Of a stretch of 64,000 nucleotides of DNA, positions 20,898-29,666 are shown piece after piece (position 1 is the first letter of the stretch; each line of letters opens with the position of its first letter). The stretch covers positions 26,223-90,222 of the forward strand of contig BAXO01000006.1 of the NCBI GenBank assembly GCA_001310555.1, in the 5' to 3' direction. The position numbers were made by a program, and so were the translations under genes. The notes beneath the pieces are model-generated. The model was not told where the DNA came from and made no database searches. It saw only the letters and a list, made by a program, of their open reading frames with translations. The stretch is from Bacillus sp. JCM 19058 (lineage in GTDB: Bacteria; Bacillota; Bacilli; Bacillales_H; Bacillaceae_D).

Positions 20898-22193
20898 ATG
20901 TTAAAAAAGAAGCGAGTCGTATTGAACACAGCTATTATTCTTGGCCTAACAAGCACATTGTTTGCGCCGGCAGCTTATGCGAATACATCAGCTGAACTGC
21001 AGCGAATTCAGGATGAAAGAAGCGGTATTCAAAGTGATATTTCGGAGGCGGACAAGCGGATTGTCGAGGTTCAGACGGAGCTCGCAGAAATTAATGAGCA
21101 AATAAAGCGTGTAGAAAAAGCGATTGAAGACAATCAGAAATTGATTGACGAAGCAACAGCTGACATAGCCGAAAAGGAAGCAGAAATCGAAGAACTCGAG
21201 GCGGAAATTACCGAGCTACAGGAGCGGATCGAGGCTCGTTTTGAGCTGTTGAAGCAGCGCGCGGTTACATACCAACAAAATGGCGGAAGCGGTAATTACC
21301 TAGAGGCTTTATTCGGTTCAAAAAGCTTTAACGACTTTATTGATCGGGTGTTAGCAGTAACGAAAATTGCGCAAGCAGATGCCTCGTTAATTGAGCAGCT
21401 CGAAGCAGACTCTGCTAAGCTTGAGGAAGTACAGGCAGAGGTAGAGAAAAAGCTTGAGAAGCTAAATGATAAAAGAGTTGAGCTGGAAGGAATGCAAGAG
21501 CAAATTCTGGAACAACAAGAACAAAATGAAGAGCTTAAAAAAACAGCTTGAAAAAAAAGCAGCAGAAAAACGAGGAACGAAGAGCTAGTTTAGAAGTTGA
21601 AGATAGCGATCTTGCTGCTCGTGAAGCGACAATTCAGCAGCAAATTGAAGCGGAACGCCAAGCGGCAAGGGAGCTTGCTGAAAGAGAAGCGGAGGTCAAT
21701 ATTCAGCAAGTATCTTCTAGCCCAAGCGCTAGTTCAGGTCCGAGCTCAGACTCTAGCCCTTCTGGAGGAACGGCTCCTGCAAGTCCCCCGGCATCGGGTG
21801 GAAGTGGCAATATAAGTACAGTTATTTCTGCCGGTAACAAATACATCGGAAACTCCGTCTATGTTTTTGGCGGTGGACGCTCTGCATCTGACATTGCTAA
21901 CGGCCGATTCGATTGCTCTGGTTTCACAGCGTGGGCATTCAGACAAGCCGGCTATAATATTGGTGCAAGCACGGATGCACAAAAAAAGCGCTGGCCGTCA
22001 AGTTTCGGCAAGCGAAATGCAACCAGGTGATCTCGTCTTCTTCGATACGTATAAAAATGACGGTCATGTCGGGATTTATATTGGTGGCGGACAATTTATT
22101 GGATCGCAAAGCTCAACTGGAGTAGCGATTGCCAACATGTCCAGCGGTTATTGGAAAGATGTATTTAATGGACGAGTGGTACGTGTTCATTAA
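20898..22193 (+). CDS. CwlO-type peptidoglycan DL-endopeptidase (NlpC/P60)
   Basis: Secreted cell wall hydrolase of about 433 residues. Signal peptide 1-28 ([13 protein letters not shown]... ending AAYANT), two long coiled coils (about 29-115 and 165-275) separated by a helical hairpin ([23 protein letters not shown]), a Ser/Pro/Gly linker (about 280-310), and a C-terminal NlpC/P60 domain with catalytic Cys in FDCSGFT and His in DGHVGIYIG. In B. subtilis CwlO cleaves D-Glu-DAP bonds for elongation and is activated by FtsEX. Breaks near 21545 and 21995 (both A runs). Several TGTAA half-sites lie upstream but not with clear WalR box spacing. Confidence 0.9.
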
Positions 22194-22200
22194 GAATAGG

Positions 22201-22233
22201 AAAGGCTTGCCGATCGTGGCAAGCCTTTTTTTT
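22201..22233 (+). terminator. Terminator after the CwlO-type gene
   Basis: AAAGGCTTGCC pairs perfectly with GGCAAGCCTTT, followed by eight T. Confidence 0.9.
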
Positions 22234-22372
22234 AATTCTTCAAAGCCTCTCGTGACTCAAAGTTTTTTTCGGGCATTAATGGGTTGGCTGACACGGTTCA
22301 ACAGCTCGTAGCTAGAAAACAGCGAACCTGTTCCTGACAGAAATTGTCGGAGCCCTGCTGAAGATTTAACTC

Positions 22373-22615
22373 CTACGCTCCACTTAAATATTCTGGGTAG
22401 AGCGCTCTTGAGTAGTCCATTACAATAAAGAGACTGGTACTTTTACCCCTAAAGTTTAGTATTCCAATGACTTGCTCATTTGATGTCCAAAGGCATAGAC
22501 AAGCTAAATTCGAGCCGGTCACATCTCTCAAGCAATAAAATCCTCTTCTTGAAAAAGCCGAGAAGGTATCTCATTAAATTTCGTCTCGCTTTGCTGTACT
22601 CGATATTTCTCCATC
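22373..22615 (-). CDS. Hypothetical small protein
   Basis: An uninterrupted 80-codon frame on the minus strand (MEKYRVQQSETKFNEI... to ...YSRALYPEYLSGA). It contains RGFYCLRDVTGSN and CLCLWTSNEQVIGILNF. I do not recognise a domain; the mix of residues is protein-like, but no strong ribosome binding site precedes the ATG (TAGATG). It occupies most of the 580-bp gap between the CwlO-type gene and the sigma factor. It could also be the translation of a dispersed DNA repeat. Confidence 0.4.
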
Positions 22616-22778
22616 TAATCTGCTGCATCCCTTTATGTAAGAAATTATACCGAATTTAATCAAACGAAATTTTTTTTAAAAAAATTCTGTAACAAATCCC
22701 TTTTTCGTGGTACTAATTTTGTAAGAACGGTATTCGTTTCTGAAATAGAAAAATGAACGAACGTAAGGTGAGGGGGCT

Positions 22779-23289
22779 ATGGAACTGGAAGAGCTCTACA
22801 AAGAGATTCAGCCACGAATTTATGCATTTTTCTACGTGAAGACTATGAGTAAGGAAAGTGCGGAAGATTTAACACAGGAAGTTTTTTTGTCAGGCAATGA
22901 AAAGTGTTCATTCCTATTCTGGAAATGCAACTATTCAAACATGGCTTTTCGCAATCGCGAAAAATTTACTAAAAAAATATTATCGCTCGAACAAGTACAA
23001 AGAGAAGCTGGATGCTCTTCTGCGCGAAGAAAGGAAAGCGTCGCCGTCACCAGAAGAAGAATTTCTCAAAAAAAGAAAAAATGGGGCGATTATTAGAGCA
23101 GGTTAATCGCTAGAAGAGCCTGCGAGGGAGATTGTTACCCTGAGGGTTTTCGGTGAGTTGTCCTTTAAAGAAATGGGTCAGCTGCTTAATAAAAGCGAAA
23201 ATTATACGAGAATCACATTTCATCGAGCCAAGCTCAAGCTTTTAAAAGAATTGGAGGAGGACTATGAAACCGACAAAAGCGATCATTGA
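22779..23289 (+). CDS. ECF-type RNA polymerase sigma factor
   Basis: About 170 residues, sigma-70 group 4. Region 2 is visible in YAFFYVKTMSKESAEDLTQEVFL and TWLFAIAKNLLKKYYR; region 4 in EPAREIVTLRVFGELSFKEMGQLLNKSENYTRITFHRAKLKLL. Breaks near 22890 and 23075-23105 (T and A runs). It ends at TGA 23287-23289, overlapping the start of the next gene, whose GGAGGAGG ribosome binding site lies inside the sigma coding sequence. With that membrane anti-sigma-like gene it forms a stress-type sigma module resembling Bacillus SigM/SigY systems; the specific orthologue is not clear. Confidence 0.85.
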
Positions 23290-23827
23290 GGATCTGCTGC
23301 CTCTCTACCATGAAGGGCTGTTAAGCGAAGAAACGACTAAGTGGCTAGAAGAGGAAGCGAATCAAAATAAAGACTATCAGCGGCTTCTGAGCCTTTCGGA
23401 ACGCCAGTTAACCGACGAGCAAAAAAATCGAGTCAACGATCGATCAGGAAAAAAATGTTTAAGCAAATTCATCGTAAGCTTTCGATGTATCAAATGATAT
23501 TTATCGGTGTATCATTTTTGCTGGCGGTTCAAACGTCACTATTAAATGAAAGCTTAGGTTTCATTCTTTGGTATACCGTTTTAGGCTTGCTGAGCTATTT
23601 ATTCTATAAAGACGTAAAGCTTGTTTTTCTCATTGCCTTTGTACCGACGTTTTTTTTGGACCATTGTTCATAGCTTTAACGATTTTGAACAGACTGGCTT
23701 CTGGACCTGGATGGGTCATCTGCTTCTCAATGCTGTAATAATTACCTCGCTTCACTTTTTGTTTGCCATCGTCGGAAGCGTCATTGGCTGGTGCATTCTT
23801 AAAATAAGAGAGGAAGAAAGGAAATGA
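23264..23827 (+). CDS. Membrane anti-sigma factor-like protein
   Basis: About 187 residues. N-terminal IIEDLLPLYHEGLLSEETTKWLEEE resembles the cytoplasmic region of anti-sigma proteins, though the Cys-His zinc motif common in that family is not present. Three or four membrane helices follow (SMYQMIFIGVSFLLAVQ, LGFILWYTVLGLLSYL, LHFLFAIVGSVIGWCIL). Breaks near 23440 and 23655 (T run). It overlaps the sigma factor gene by 26 nt and the next gene by 4 nt, so the three are coupled. Function is inferred from position. Confidence 0.7.
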
Positions 23828-24569
23828 AGAAAACGACCGTTTATGCTGCTTTAATCGTAGTTTTGTCTGCTGCTGTTTTATTTTTATACAATGCTTATAA
23901 TGGAAATCCGTTAAGTAAAGTCATTTCTAAAGGCGTGCTAGGAAGCTATTTAGAAGAGATGTACCCTGAAAAAAGCTTGAGAATTGAGGGAGGATTTTAT
24001 AATTTTAAATTTGGTGAATACGAATTTCAAGTAATTGAAACTGGTGAGGGTGGTCCTGTAGAATATGAATTCAAGGTGAGAGGCTTCATAAAGCCGCAAG
24101 TAGACTGGGATGGCATTTATTATACTCATCTAGATGAGCCGCTGATGAGCCGTCTGAGCCTGGAGGCAGGGAGGAGCTTGCCCAGCTGTTATCGCCACAG
24201 ATTCCAAACCTCATGGAAGTTGAGCCCGAGATCGAAATATCTCAAGGGACATACGAGCCAACGGTTGACTGGCATAAAGATCTCCAGTTGGAAAAACCAA
24301 TGGCCTTGTATATGATGCTTGATTCGACTAACCAGTCTGCGGAAAAGCTGTACCGTGATGCTGTTCTCATTCAGCGGCTTCTAAACGAAGCAGGATATAC
24401 GTATGAGCATGTGACCATTAACGGTAACGCCTTTGATCATGAAGATGATGACAATGAAGGCTATGTCGTTTATTATCTAGGGTTTGCCGCTAATACAGAG
24501 CTGAAGCAAAAGGATGTCGTGATATGGGAGATGATTAAAAAGAAATACGAATGCTTTTTATACAAATAA
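23824..24569 (+). CDS. YfjL-like membrane-anchored protein
   Basis: About 248 residues with an N-terminal membrane anchor (VYAALIVVLSAAVLFLYNAY) and an extracellular part containing GNPLSKVISKGVLGSYLEEMYPEK and FYNFKFGEYEFQVIETG, a pattern I associate with YfjL-like proteins. The C-terminal part includes YTYEHVTINGN and an acidic patch. Break near 24165. It overlaps the anti-sigma-like gene (ATGA), so it belongs to the sigma operon and may help sense the envelope signal. The molecular function is unknown. Confidence 0.55.
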
Positions 24570-24574
24570 CCGAA

Positions 24575-24613
24575 GAGGAAATAAAAGGTGACACTGTATT
24601 TCTCGTTTTTTTT
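24575..24613 (+). terminator. Terminator of the sigma operon
   Basis: GAGGAAATA pairs with TATTTCTC, followed by eight T, just after the last stop codon of the operon. Confidence 0.55.
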
Positions 24614-24955
24614 AAGATGATTCTACAAAGGATATACAACCATAGAACTTAATCATCTACAAGACTTATGTTTAAAATTTACAAATAGTTAATGATTTAT
24701 GAATATCCTGGTTCGACACGCGGTGTGCTTGAACCAGCTATCTAAACTGGTGATTTAAATAATATTGCGCAGAGCATAGGGAGTAAAGATAAGATAGACA
24801 AAAGAGCAGCAAGCAACCTACCAATCCTCTGTTTTGCTGCTCATCTAATGAACTATTTTAAATAGGTAACCTTTTTGAATCCCAATCGTAATTCGAATAA
24901 TTACAGTGATAACCGCGAGAGACAATACAATACTATCAATAAATGAAAAAAAACC
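24614..24955. other. Intergenic region with hairpins and a possible small minus-strand gene
   Basis: Contains a double hairpin (CTGGTTC 24708-24714 with GAACCAG 24731-24737) and a minus-strand terminator (GAGCAGCAA 24804-24812 with TTGCTGCTC 24834-24842, then TTTTGT on the minus strand). Directly upstream of the latter, a minus-strand frame ends at 24845 and reads as a hydrophobic peptide (FIDSIVLSLAVITVIIRI..., about 33 residues). No start codon is in frame unless a run of eight T near 24950 carries an indel, after which a GTG near 24970 would serve. Confidence 0.35.
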
Positions 24956-24986
24956 TTGATCCTCACATTAATGTCATGGTTTACAC
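24956..24986 (+). promoter_or_regulatory. MerR-type promoter of the quinone reductase
   Basis: TTGATC (24956-24961), a 19-nt spacer and TTACAC (24981-24986). The spacer contains the perfect dyad ACATTAATGT (24965-24974). A 19-bp spacer with a central dyad is the hallmark of promoters activated by MerR proteins, and a merR gene lies in the same transcript. A second inverted repeat, ATGGTTTA/TAAACCAT, overlaps the -10. Confidence 0.5.
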
Positions 24987-25062
24987 TGTCGATAAACCAT
25001 TTGGAGAGGAGAGGTGTTATGCGTTTTTCTTATTTTGCACTGTTTGAGGTGGGTTCGCGCTT

Positions 25063-25615
25063 ATGAACATCCTCGTTATTGTAACCCATCCCGAACAACA
25101 ATCATTGACTTTTTCCGTTATGCATCGCTTTCTTGAAGGGCTGCAAACGAATGGACACAACGTAGAAGTCATCGATTTGTATCGCTACTCATTTGATCCT
25201 GCATTATCTGCAGAAGATGAACCGGCTTGGAAGCTTCAAGGAAAAAAAGTTTTCGCCTGAGATTCAAAAAGAAATGAAACGAATCCAGTCAGCCGATGCG
25301 CTCGTATTTATCTTTCCGTTATGGTGGTATAGCCTTCCTGCCATGTTAAAGGGATACTTTGACAAAGTCATTAACTTTAAGTTTAACGGCGAAAAGAAGC
25401 TGCTCTGGATAACGCTTGCTGGAGCGACCAAACATCATCTAATTAAATATGGAAACCATCAGTTGATTAACCAATATTTTAATCAAACCATTGCCGGTTG
25501 GCTACAGGCTGCAGAGTCATCAACTGAGATTTTGTATGACACGCTAACGAATTCAGAAGAACATATCCAAAGCTTATTAGACAAAGCTTATCTAATCGGT
25601 AACCAATACCGTTAG
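25063..25615 (+). CDS. NAD(P)H oxidoreductase (quinone reductase / MdaB-YwrO type)
   Basis: Flavodoxin-like FMN/FAD enzyme of about 184 residues that reduces quinones or electrophiles by two electrons. N-terminal phosphate-binding segment NILVIVTHPEQQSLTFSV, DVIDLYR-like strand (VEVIDLYRYSFDPAL), and VFIFPLWWYSLPAMLKGYFDKVI, the family's flavin-site signature. One extra A in an A run near 25247 breaks the frame. GAGGTGGG precedes ATG 25063. It is followed 27 nt later by a merR-type gene, a common pairing for electrophile or diamide response. Confidence 0.85.
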
Positions 25616-25642
25616 ACGACCATTTGGAAGGAGGGCTGCTTC

Positions 25643-26017
25643 ATGAAAATTGGCGAATTGTCTGAGCTGACTAACGCAAGCATCCGTTCCATCCGCCACT
25701 ATGAAGAGCGTGATTTGCTGTCTTCACAACGTCTTGGCAACGGGTTCCGGTATTTTGACGACTCTGCCATTGAACGGATTGAAACAATTCAGCTGTATTT
25801 AAAACTAGGGTTTACCACGGCACAAATTAAAGAGATTGTTACATGTATGGAACTTGAACCAGATATAGAGATCGATGATTGCGAGGAAACACTTCAAATA
25901 TACGAAGAGAAGCTGGCGGCCATTAAACAGCAAATGAACGCACTCGTTCCAATGAAAGAACGCCTAGAACAACGGATTAAAAACATAAAAGCAAAAAGAG
26001 AAAAGCAACACAACTAG
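25643..26017 (+). CDS. MerR family transcriptional regulator
   Basis: Intact, 124 residues. Winged HTH at 1-70 (MKIGELSELTNASIRSIRHYEERDLL, then RLGNGFRYFDDSAIERI) and a coiled-coil dimerisation helix at 75-120. Cysteines occur in EIVTCMELEPD and EIDDCEET; whether they sense thiol stress is unknown. AAGGAGGG precedes the ATG. Downstream of the quinone reductase gene and probably its autoregulated activator through the promoter at 24956-24986. Confidence 0.9.
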   Translation: MKIGELSELTNASIRSIRHYEERDLLSSQRLGNGFRYFDDSAIERIETIQLYLKLGFTTAQIKEIVTCMELEPDIEIDDCEETLQIYEEKLAAIKQQMNALVPMKERLEQRIKNIKAKREKQHN

Positions 26018-26402
26018 ATTGTCATGCGTTCTGTTTCTTTTTCCGAAATATTCATCGACTTTATTAGTGCTACAAAAAAAAGCAGGAATTCATGTAAGCC
26101 AGTTTTGATAGAGCTTATAGTTTGTTGGCTAATTTAACGTATGATGAAAAGAGTGATCTAAACAGCTTTCCAGATGTTTATTAACATTGCCGAAAGGTTT
26201 AACGTACTAAACAGAATATAAGTATAAGATAGCTGGTTATTGTCGTTGCATGTTGGCGGGCTCTTCGGTAGACTGGACTCATAGAAGAATTGGGAGCGAT
26301 ACAATGGACTGTGGCATGAACTTTTGATTTTACTGGCAATAAAGTCACGCGCATCATTGTATCGATTCTCTCAAGGCAAAAAACTGAGAGGAGCTGCAAC
26401 GG
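26018..26402. other. Intergenic region with an inverted repeat
   Basis: No gene seen. CGATACAATG (26297-26306) and CATTGTATCG (26355-26364) are perfect inverted copies separated by 48 nt, placed just before the lactonase gene's ribosome binding site. They could form a hairpin in the leader or be a split operator. Confidence 0.4.
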
Positions 26403-27460
26403 ATGGCTGAGCAACTAACGATAAGAGGATATATTGGGACTTATACGAAAAAGGAAAGCAAGGGGATTTATACGTTTCAACTGAACTTGAATGAAAAAAA
26501 ACTAGAAAATGTCGAGTTAGCCGCTGAAGTAGGAAGTCCCACTTATTTAACGATTAGTGCCGATAAGCAGTATTTATATGCTGTGGCGAAAAGAGGTGAG
26601 CAGGGCGGAGCCGCTGCATTTACAGTCAACACAGAAAACGGAATTCTGACGTCGATTAATGAAGAGCTGAGTGACGGGGTATCCCCATGTCACATAAGCG
26701 TCGATCAAGCGAATCAGCATGTTATCACCGCAAATTACCATAAAGGAACGATAGAGCTGCAGCAAGTGGCAAGTGACGGAAGCCTCAAGCCGATTTCTTC
26801 GCTGATCAAACATGAGGCTCAGGTCCGAATCAGGATCGTCAAGAGAAGGCGCATGCTCACTTCTCCGGATTTACGCCTGATGAGAAATTTATTGTTGCTG
26901 TCGATCTCGGTACAGACGAGCTGATTACATATAAACAAAACGAGGGAGAGCTTCAGCACGTTCATACCTTTACCTTTACACCTGGAAGTGGGCCGAGGCA
27001 TATCGCCTTTCATCCGAACGGGAAATATGCTTATGTGATGACTGAACTCAGCTCGGAAGTGGTCGCTCTTCATTATAATCAGGAGACTGGCCGTTTTAAT
27101 GAGCTGGCAACAGTATCTGCTCTACCGTCTGAATTTGACGGTGATAGCTACGGTAGTGCTATTCACCTGTCTGCTGACGGCCGTTTTGTTTATGTTGCTA
27201 ACCGTGGGCATAACAGCATTGCCTGCTTCAAGATAGACGCAGAATCCGGCAAGCTAGCAGCAGTCGAACATACAGCAACAGGAGGAGACTGGCCGCGTGA
27301 TTTTGTCCTCGATCCGACCGGGACATACCTCATTGCTGCGAATCAAAACTCTAATACGCTTGTGCTGTTTGGGCGCGATGCGGAAACCGGTAGGCTGGAG
27401 CTGCTCCAAGCTGACGTTCATGTGCCTGAACCCGTTTGTGTAACCTTTTTAAACAAATAA
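26403..27460 (+). CDS. pgl: 6-phosphogluconolactonase-type beta-propeller lactonase (YkgB-like)
   Basis: Seven-bladed propeller of the lactonase family, about 352 residues, which hydrolyses 6-phosphogluconolactone in the pentose phosphate pathway; other lactones are possible. Repeated blade motifs are visible: YIGTYTKKESKGIY, GSPTYLTISADKQYLYAV, SPCHISVDQANQHVITANY, GPRHIAFHPNGKYAYVMTEL, AIHLSADGRFVYVANRG, WPRDFVLDPTGTYLIAANQ. One G appears to be missing near 26820. GAGAGGAGC precedes the ATG. It stands alone. Confidence 0.85.
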
Positions 27461-27579
27461 GCATCGTTTTATCGAATTTATAAGACGAGCAAATGAGATA
27501 ACTATTCCGAGCGGACATGCTTAGGAAAACATGCTAAAATGGCTATTGGATAACAAAGTATGAGGTGAGGAGTGGAATC

Positions 27580-28506
27580 ATGGAAAAAGTTTTGATTTTT
27601 GGGCATAAAAATCCGGACACGGATACGATTTGCTCAGCCATTGCCTACGCTGAGCTGAAGAACAGGCTCGGAATGAACAGTGAGGCGGTTCGTCTTGGAG
27701 AAGTAAACAGCGAGACAGAATTTGCGCTCCGGTCCTTTGACGTAAAGGCGCCCCGCCTTGTTGAAACAGTTGCTAATGAGGTTGACCAGGTCATATTAGT
27801 TGATCACAATGAAAGGCAGCAAAGTGTTGCTGATTTACAGGATGTTCGAGTGCTTGAGGTCGTGGATCATCACCGCATCGCTAACTTCGAAACCGATGAT
27901 CCGCTTTATTTTCGGGCAGAGCCTGTTGGCTGTACGGCAACTATTTTAAATAAAATGTATAAAGAAAACGGCGTAGAAATACGTAAAAGTATTGCTGGAT
28001 TGATGCTGTCAGCGATTATTTCGGATTCTCTGCTGTTTAAGTCGCCGACGTGTACTGACGAAGATGTCGCTGCCGCTCACGAATTAGCGAAAATTGCCGG
28101 AGTCGATGCTGAAAGCTACGGACTAGAAATGCTCAAAGCGGGTGCTGACATTAGTGATAAAACAGCTCAACAATTAATTTCATTAGACGCGAAGGAATTT
28201 CAAATGGGTGACGCGAAGGTTGAAATCGCTCAAGTGAATACAGTCGATCCAGCAGATGTCCTAACCCGTCAAGCCGAGATTGAAGCAGTTCTCACCAAAA
28301 CGATTGATGAAAAAGTGTTGGATTTGTTTGTATTCGTAATCACAGACATTTTGGAAAATGATTCTATCGTCCTCGCGCTTGGAGACAAAGCAAACGCGGT
28401 TGAACAAGCCTTCAACGTCAAGCTCGATAATCAGACGGCGACTCTAAAGGGAGTCGTTTCGAGGAAAAAACAAGTCGTGCCACCACTAAGTAGTATTCTT
28501 GCTTAG
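27580..28506 (+). CDS. ppaC: Manganese-dependent inorganic pyrophosphatase
   Basis: Intact, 308 residues, DHH family. Hydrolyses pyrophosphate and so pulls biosynthetic reactions forward in the cytosol. Metal ligands are visible in [23 protein letters not shown] and [10 protein letters not shown] (the DHH motif), and the C-terminal DHHA2 domain ends with [17 protein letters not shown]. The ATG at 27580 lies 8 nt after GGTGAGGAG; the upstream ATG at 27565 overlaps that site. It is followed by a strong hairpin terminator. Confidence 0.95.
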   Translation: MEKVLIFGHKNPDTDTICSAIAYAELKNRLGMNSEAVRLGEVNSETEFALRSFDVKAPRLVETVANEVDQVILVDHNERQQSVADLQDVRVLEVVDHHRIANFETDDPLYFRAEPVGCTATILNKMYKENGVEIRKSIAGLMLSAIISDSLLFKSPTCTDEDVAAAHELAKIAGVDAESYGLEMLKAGADISDKTAQQLISLDAKEFQMGDAKVEIAQVNTVDPADVLTRQAEIEAVLTKTIDEKVLDLFVFVITDILENDSIVLALGDKANAVEQAFNVKLDNQTATLKGVVSRKKQVVPPLSSILA

Positions 28507-28566
28507 CAGAGCACTTTAAACAACTGTATAATTAATTGTCAGGCTATAAGCTGTGGCAAAATGCTT

Positions 28567-28608
28567 AAAGCTAGTGTGAAATACAACAAATGTCACACTA
28601 GCTTCTTT
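28567..28608 (+). terminator. Terminator after ppaC
   Basis: AAGCTAGTGTGA pairs perfectly with TCACACTAGCTT, followed by CTTTTG. Confidence 0.75.
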
Positions 28609-28616
28609 TGTTTTGG

Positions 28617-28647
28617 AAAAAACAGCGCCCTAATTATAGGCGCTGTT
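28617..28647 (-). terminator. Terminator of the spore coat gene
   Basis: AACAGCGCC pairs with GGCGCTGTT; on the minus strand it is followed by six T. It lies 9 nt past the coat gene stop. Confidence 0.75.
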
Positions 28648-28655
28648 GCAGGAGG

Positions 28656-28994
28656 TTAGCTTGATTGGTTGCTCCCGTAAGGAAACTGATTCGTGTAGCC
28701 TGAGAATTGTTGATAGCTTTGCTGCAGCTTTTGAGCATTTGCCGCTTCAATCGCATAAAAACCTTTACGGAACATTGTGTCGTACAAATTACGCTGACAA
28801 TCCTGGGTTTCCTGAAAAATGAGATCGATTTTATCATAGAGCTGCTTATGGCTCATTTCGTTGAGTGCAGTTTGGTATGAGCCAGCCATATATTTTTCAG
28901 TAGCCAGCATATCATTGAGAAAGTCACGCTCAGACATTTGTGGCGTTTTAGGAACTTGCATTTCTGGGTTTTGAATTTTCGTTTGCTGATTCAT
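28656..28994 (-). CDS. CotF-family spore coat protein
   Basis: Intact, 112 residues. The core SERDFLNDMLATEKYMAGSYQTALNEMSHKQL and FQETQDCQRNLYDTMFRKGFYAIE fits the CotF-like four-helix coat family (ferritin-like fold). The C-terminus is rich in Gln, Tyr and Ser. AGGAGGAAAT precedes the ATG. It is the second of two small coat genes in tandem on this strand. Family members are incorporated into the spore coat of Bacillus; the exact layer is unknown. Confidence 0.85.
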   Translation of the reverse strand: MNQQTKIQNPEMQVPKTPQMSERDFLNDMLATEKYMAGSYQTALNEMSHKQLYDKIDLIFQETQDCQRNLYDTMFRKGFYAIEAANAQKLQQSYQQFSGYTNQFPYGSNQSS

Positions 28995-29126
28995 TCCTAT
29001 TTCCTCCTATTCAGGTCAAGCGCATAATACCGTTCGATGAAGCAGGCAATAAATTAATGTCGACAGGCGATGTGCAGACTGGGTAACTCTCAGCTTTCCC
29101 ACCAGATGGTCGATGCTTACTGTGAG

Positions 29127-29412
29127 TTATTGCAGTGGTACAGCCTGCTGCTGGTTCGTTGCCTGTAATTGCTGCAATATCGACTGATAATGGCGTTGAT
29201 GCATAATTCCAGCTTGCTCAAGCGCTTGCTTGATTTCAGCATCTTGACACTGTCCGGCAAAGAAATGGGCTTTTTTTCATCGCAACGAGGTTCCAAGAAA
29301 GCATATCATTGATATACAAATGGTCCTTCGTCGATAGAACAGCTGGCGGTTCAGGCATAATTGGCTGCTGAGCACCCATTTGCTGCGGCTGTGGTTGCTG
29401 TTGTTGCTGCAT
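29127..29412 (-). CDS. Small spore coat protein, CotF-like paralogue
   Basis: About 94 residues. N-terminus is Gln and Pro rich (MQQQQQPQPQQMGAQQP), followed by KDHLYINDMLSWNLVAMKKAHF and QAGIMHQRHYQSILQQLQ, similar in plan to the downstream coat protein. One extra A in ATGAAAAAAAGCC near 29275 breaks the frame, which hides the gene from simple ORF calling. GGAGGAG precedes ATG 29412. It lies 130 bp upstream of the other coat gene and is probably expressed with it during sporulation. Confidence 0.72.
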
Positions 29413-29542
29413 GCAATCTCCTCCTTTGATTCTGCAGGCGTATCCGGATCGGATACATCATTTAGTATGGAGAAATCGTTATTTTATATGCTGTTAAGTA
29501 CTGCTAGTTCACAGAAGGCTTCGTGTTATTGAGAATAAAGTA

Positions 29543-29571
29543 TTGCGCACATTCTGTAAATCAGCTATAGT
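29543..29571 (+). promoter_or_regulatory. Sigma-A promoter of the fad operon
   Basis: TTGCGC (29543-29548), 17-nt spacer, TATAGT (29566-29571). The start of transcription would be near 29578, about 35 nt before the FadR-like operator. Confidence 0.7.
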
Positions 29572-29613
29572 AAAAGAAGCAAGTAAAGGTCGCTTTTTTT
29601 TAGACAAAAAAAA

Positions 29614-29631
29614 TGAATGAGCATTCATTCG
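29614..29631 (+). promoter_or_regulatory. FadR-like operator
   Basis: TGAATGAGCATTCATTCG contains inverted arms GAATGA/TCATTC, the core of the operator bound by the Bacillus TetR-type FadR (YsiA). Repression is relieved by long-chain acyl-CoA. The site lies between promoter and start codon of fadN. Confidence 0.7.
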
Positions 29632-29666
29632 TTTTTAGTGCGGAAATGCCGAAAAGGAGGAGGAAC

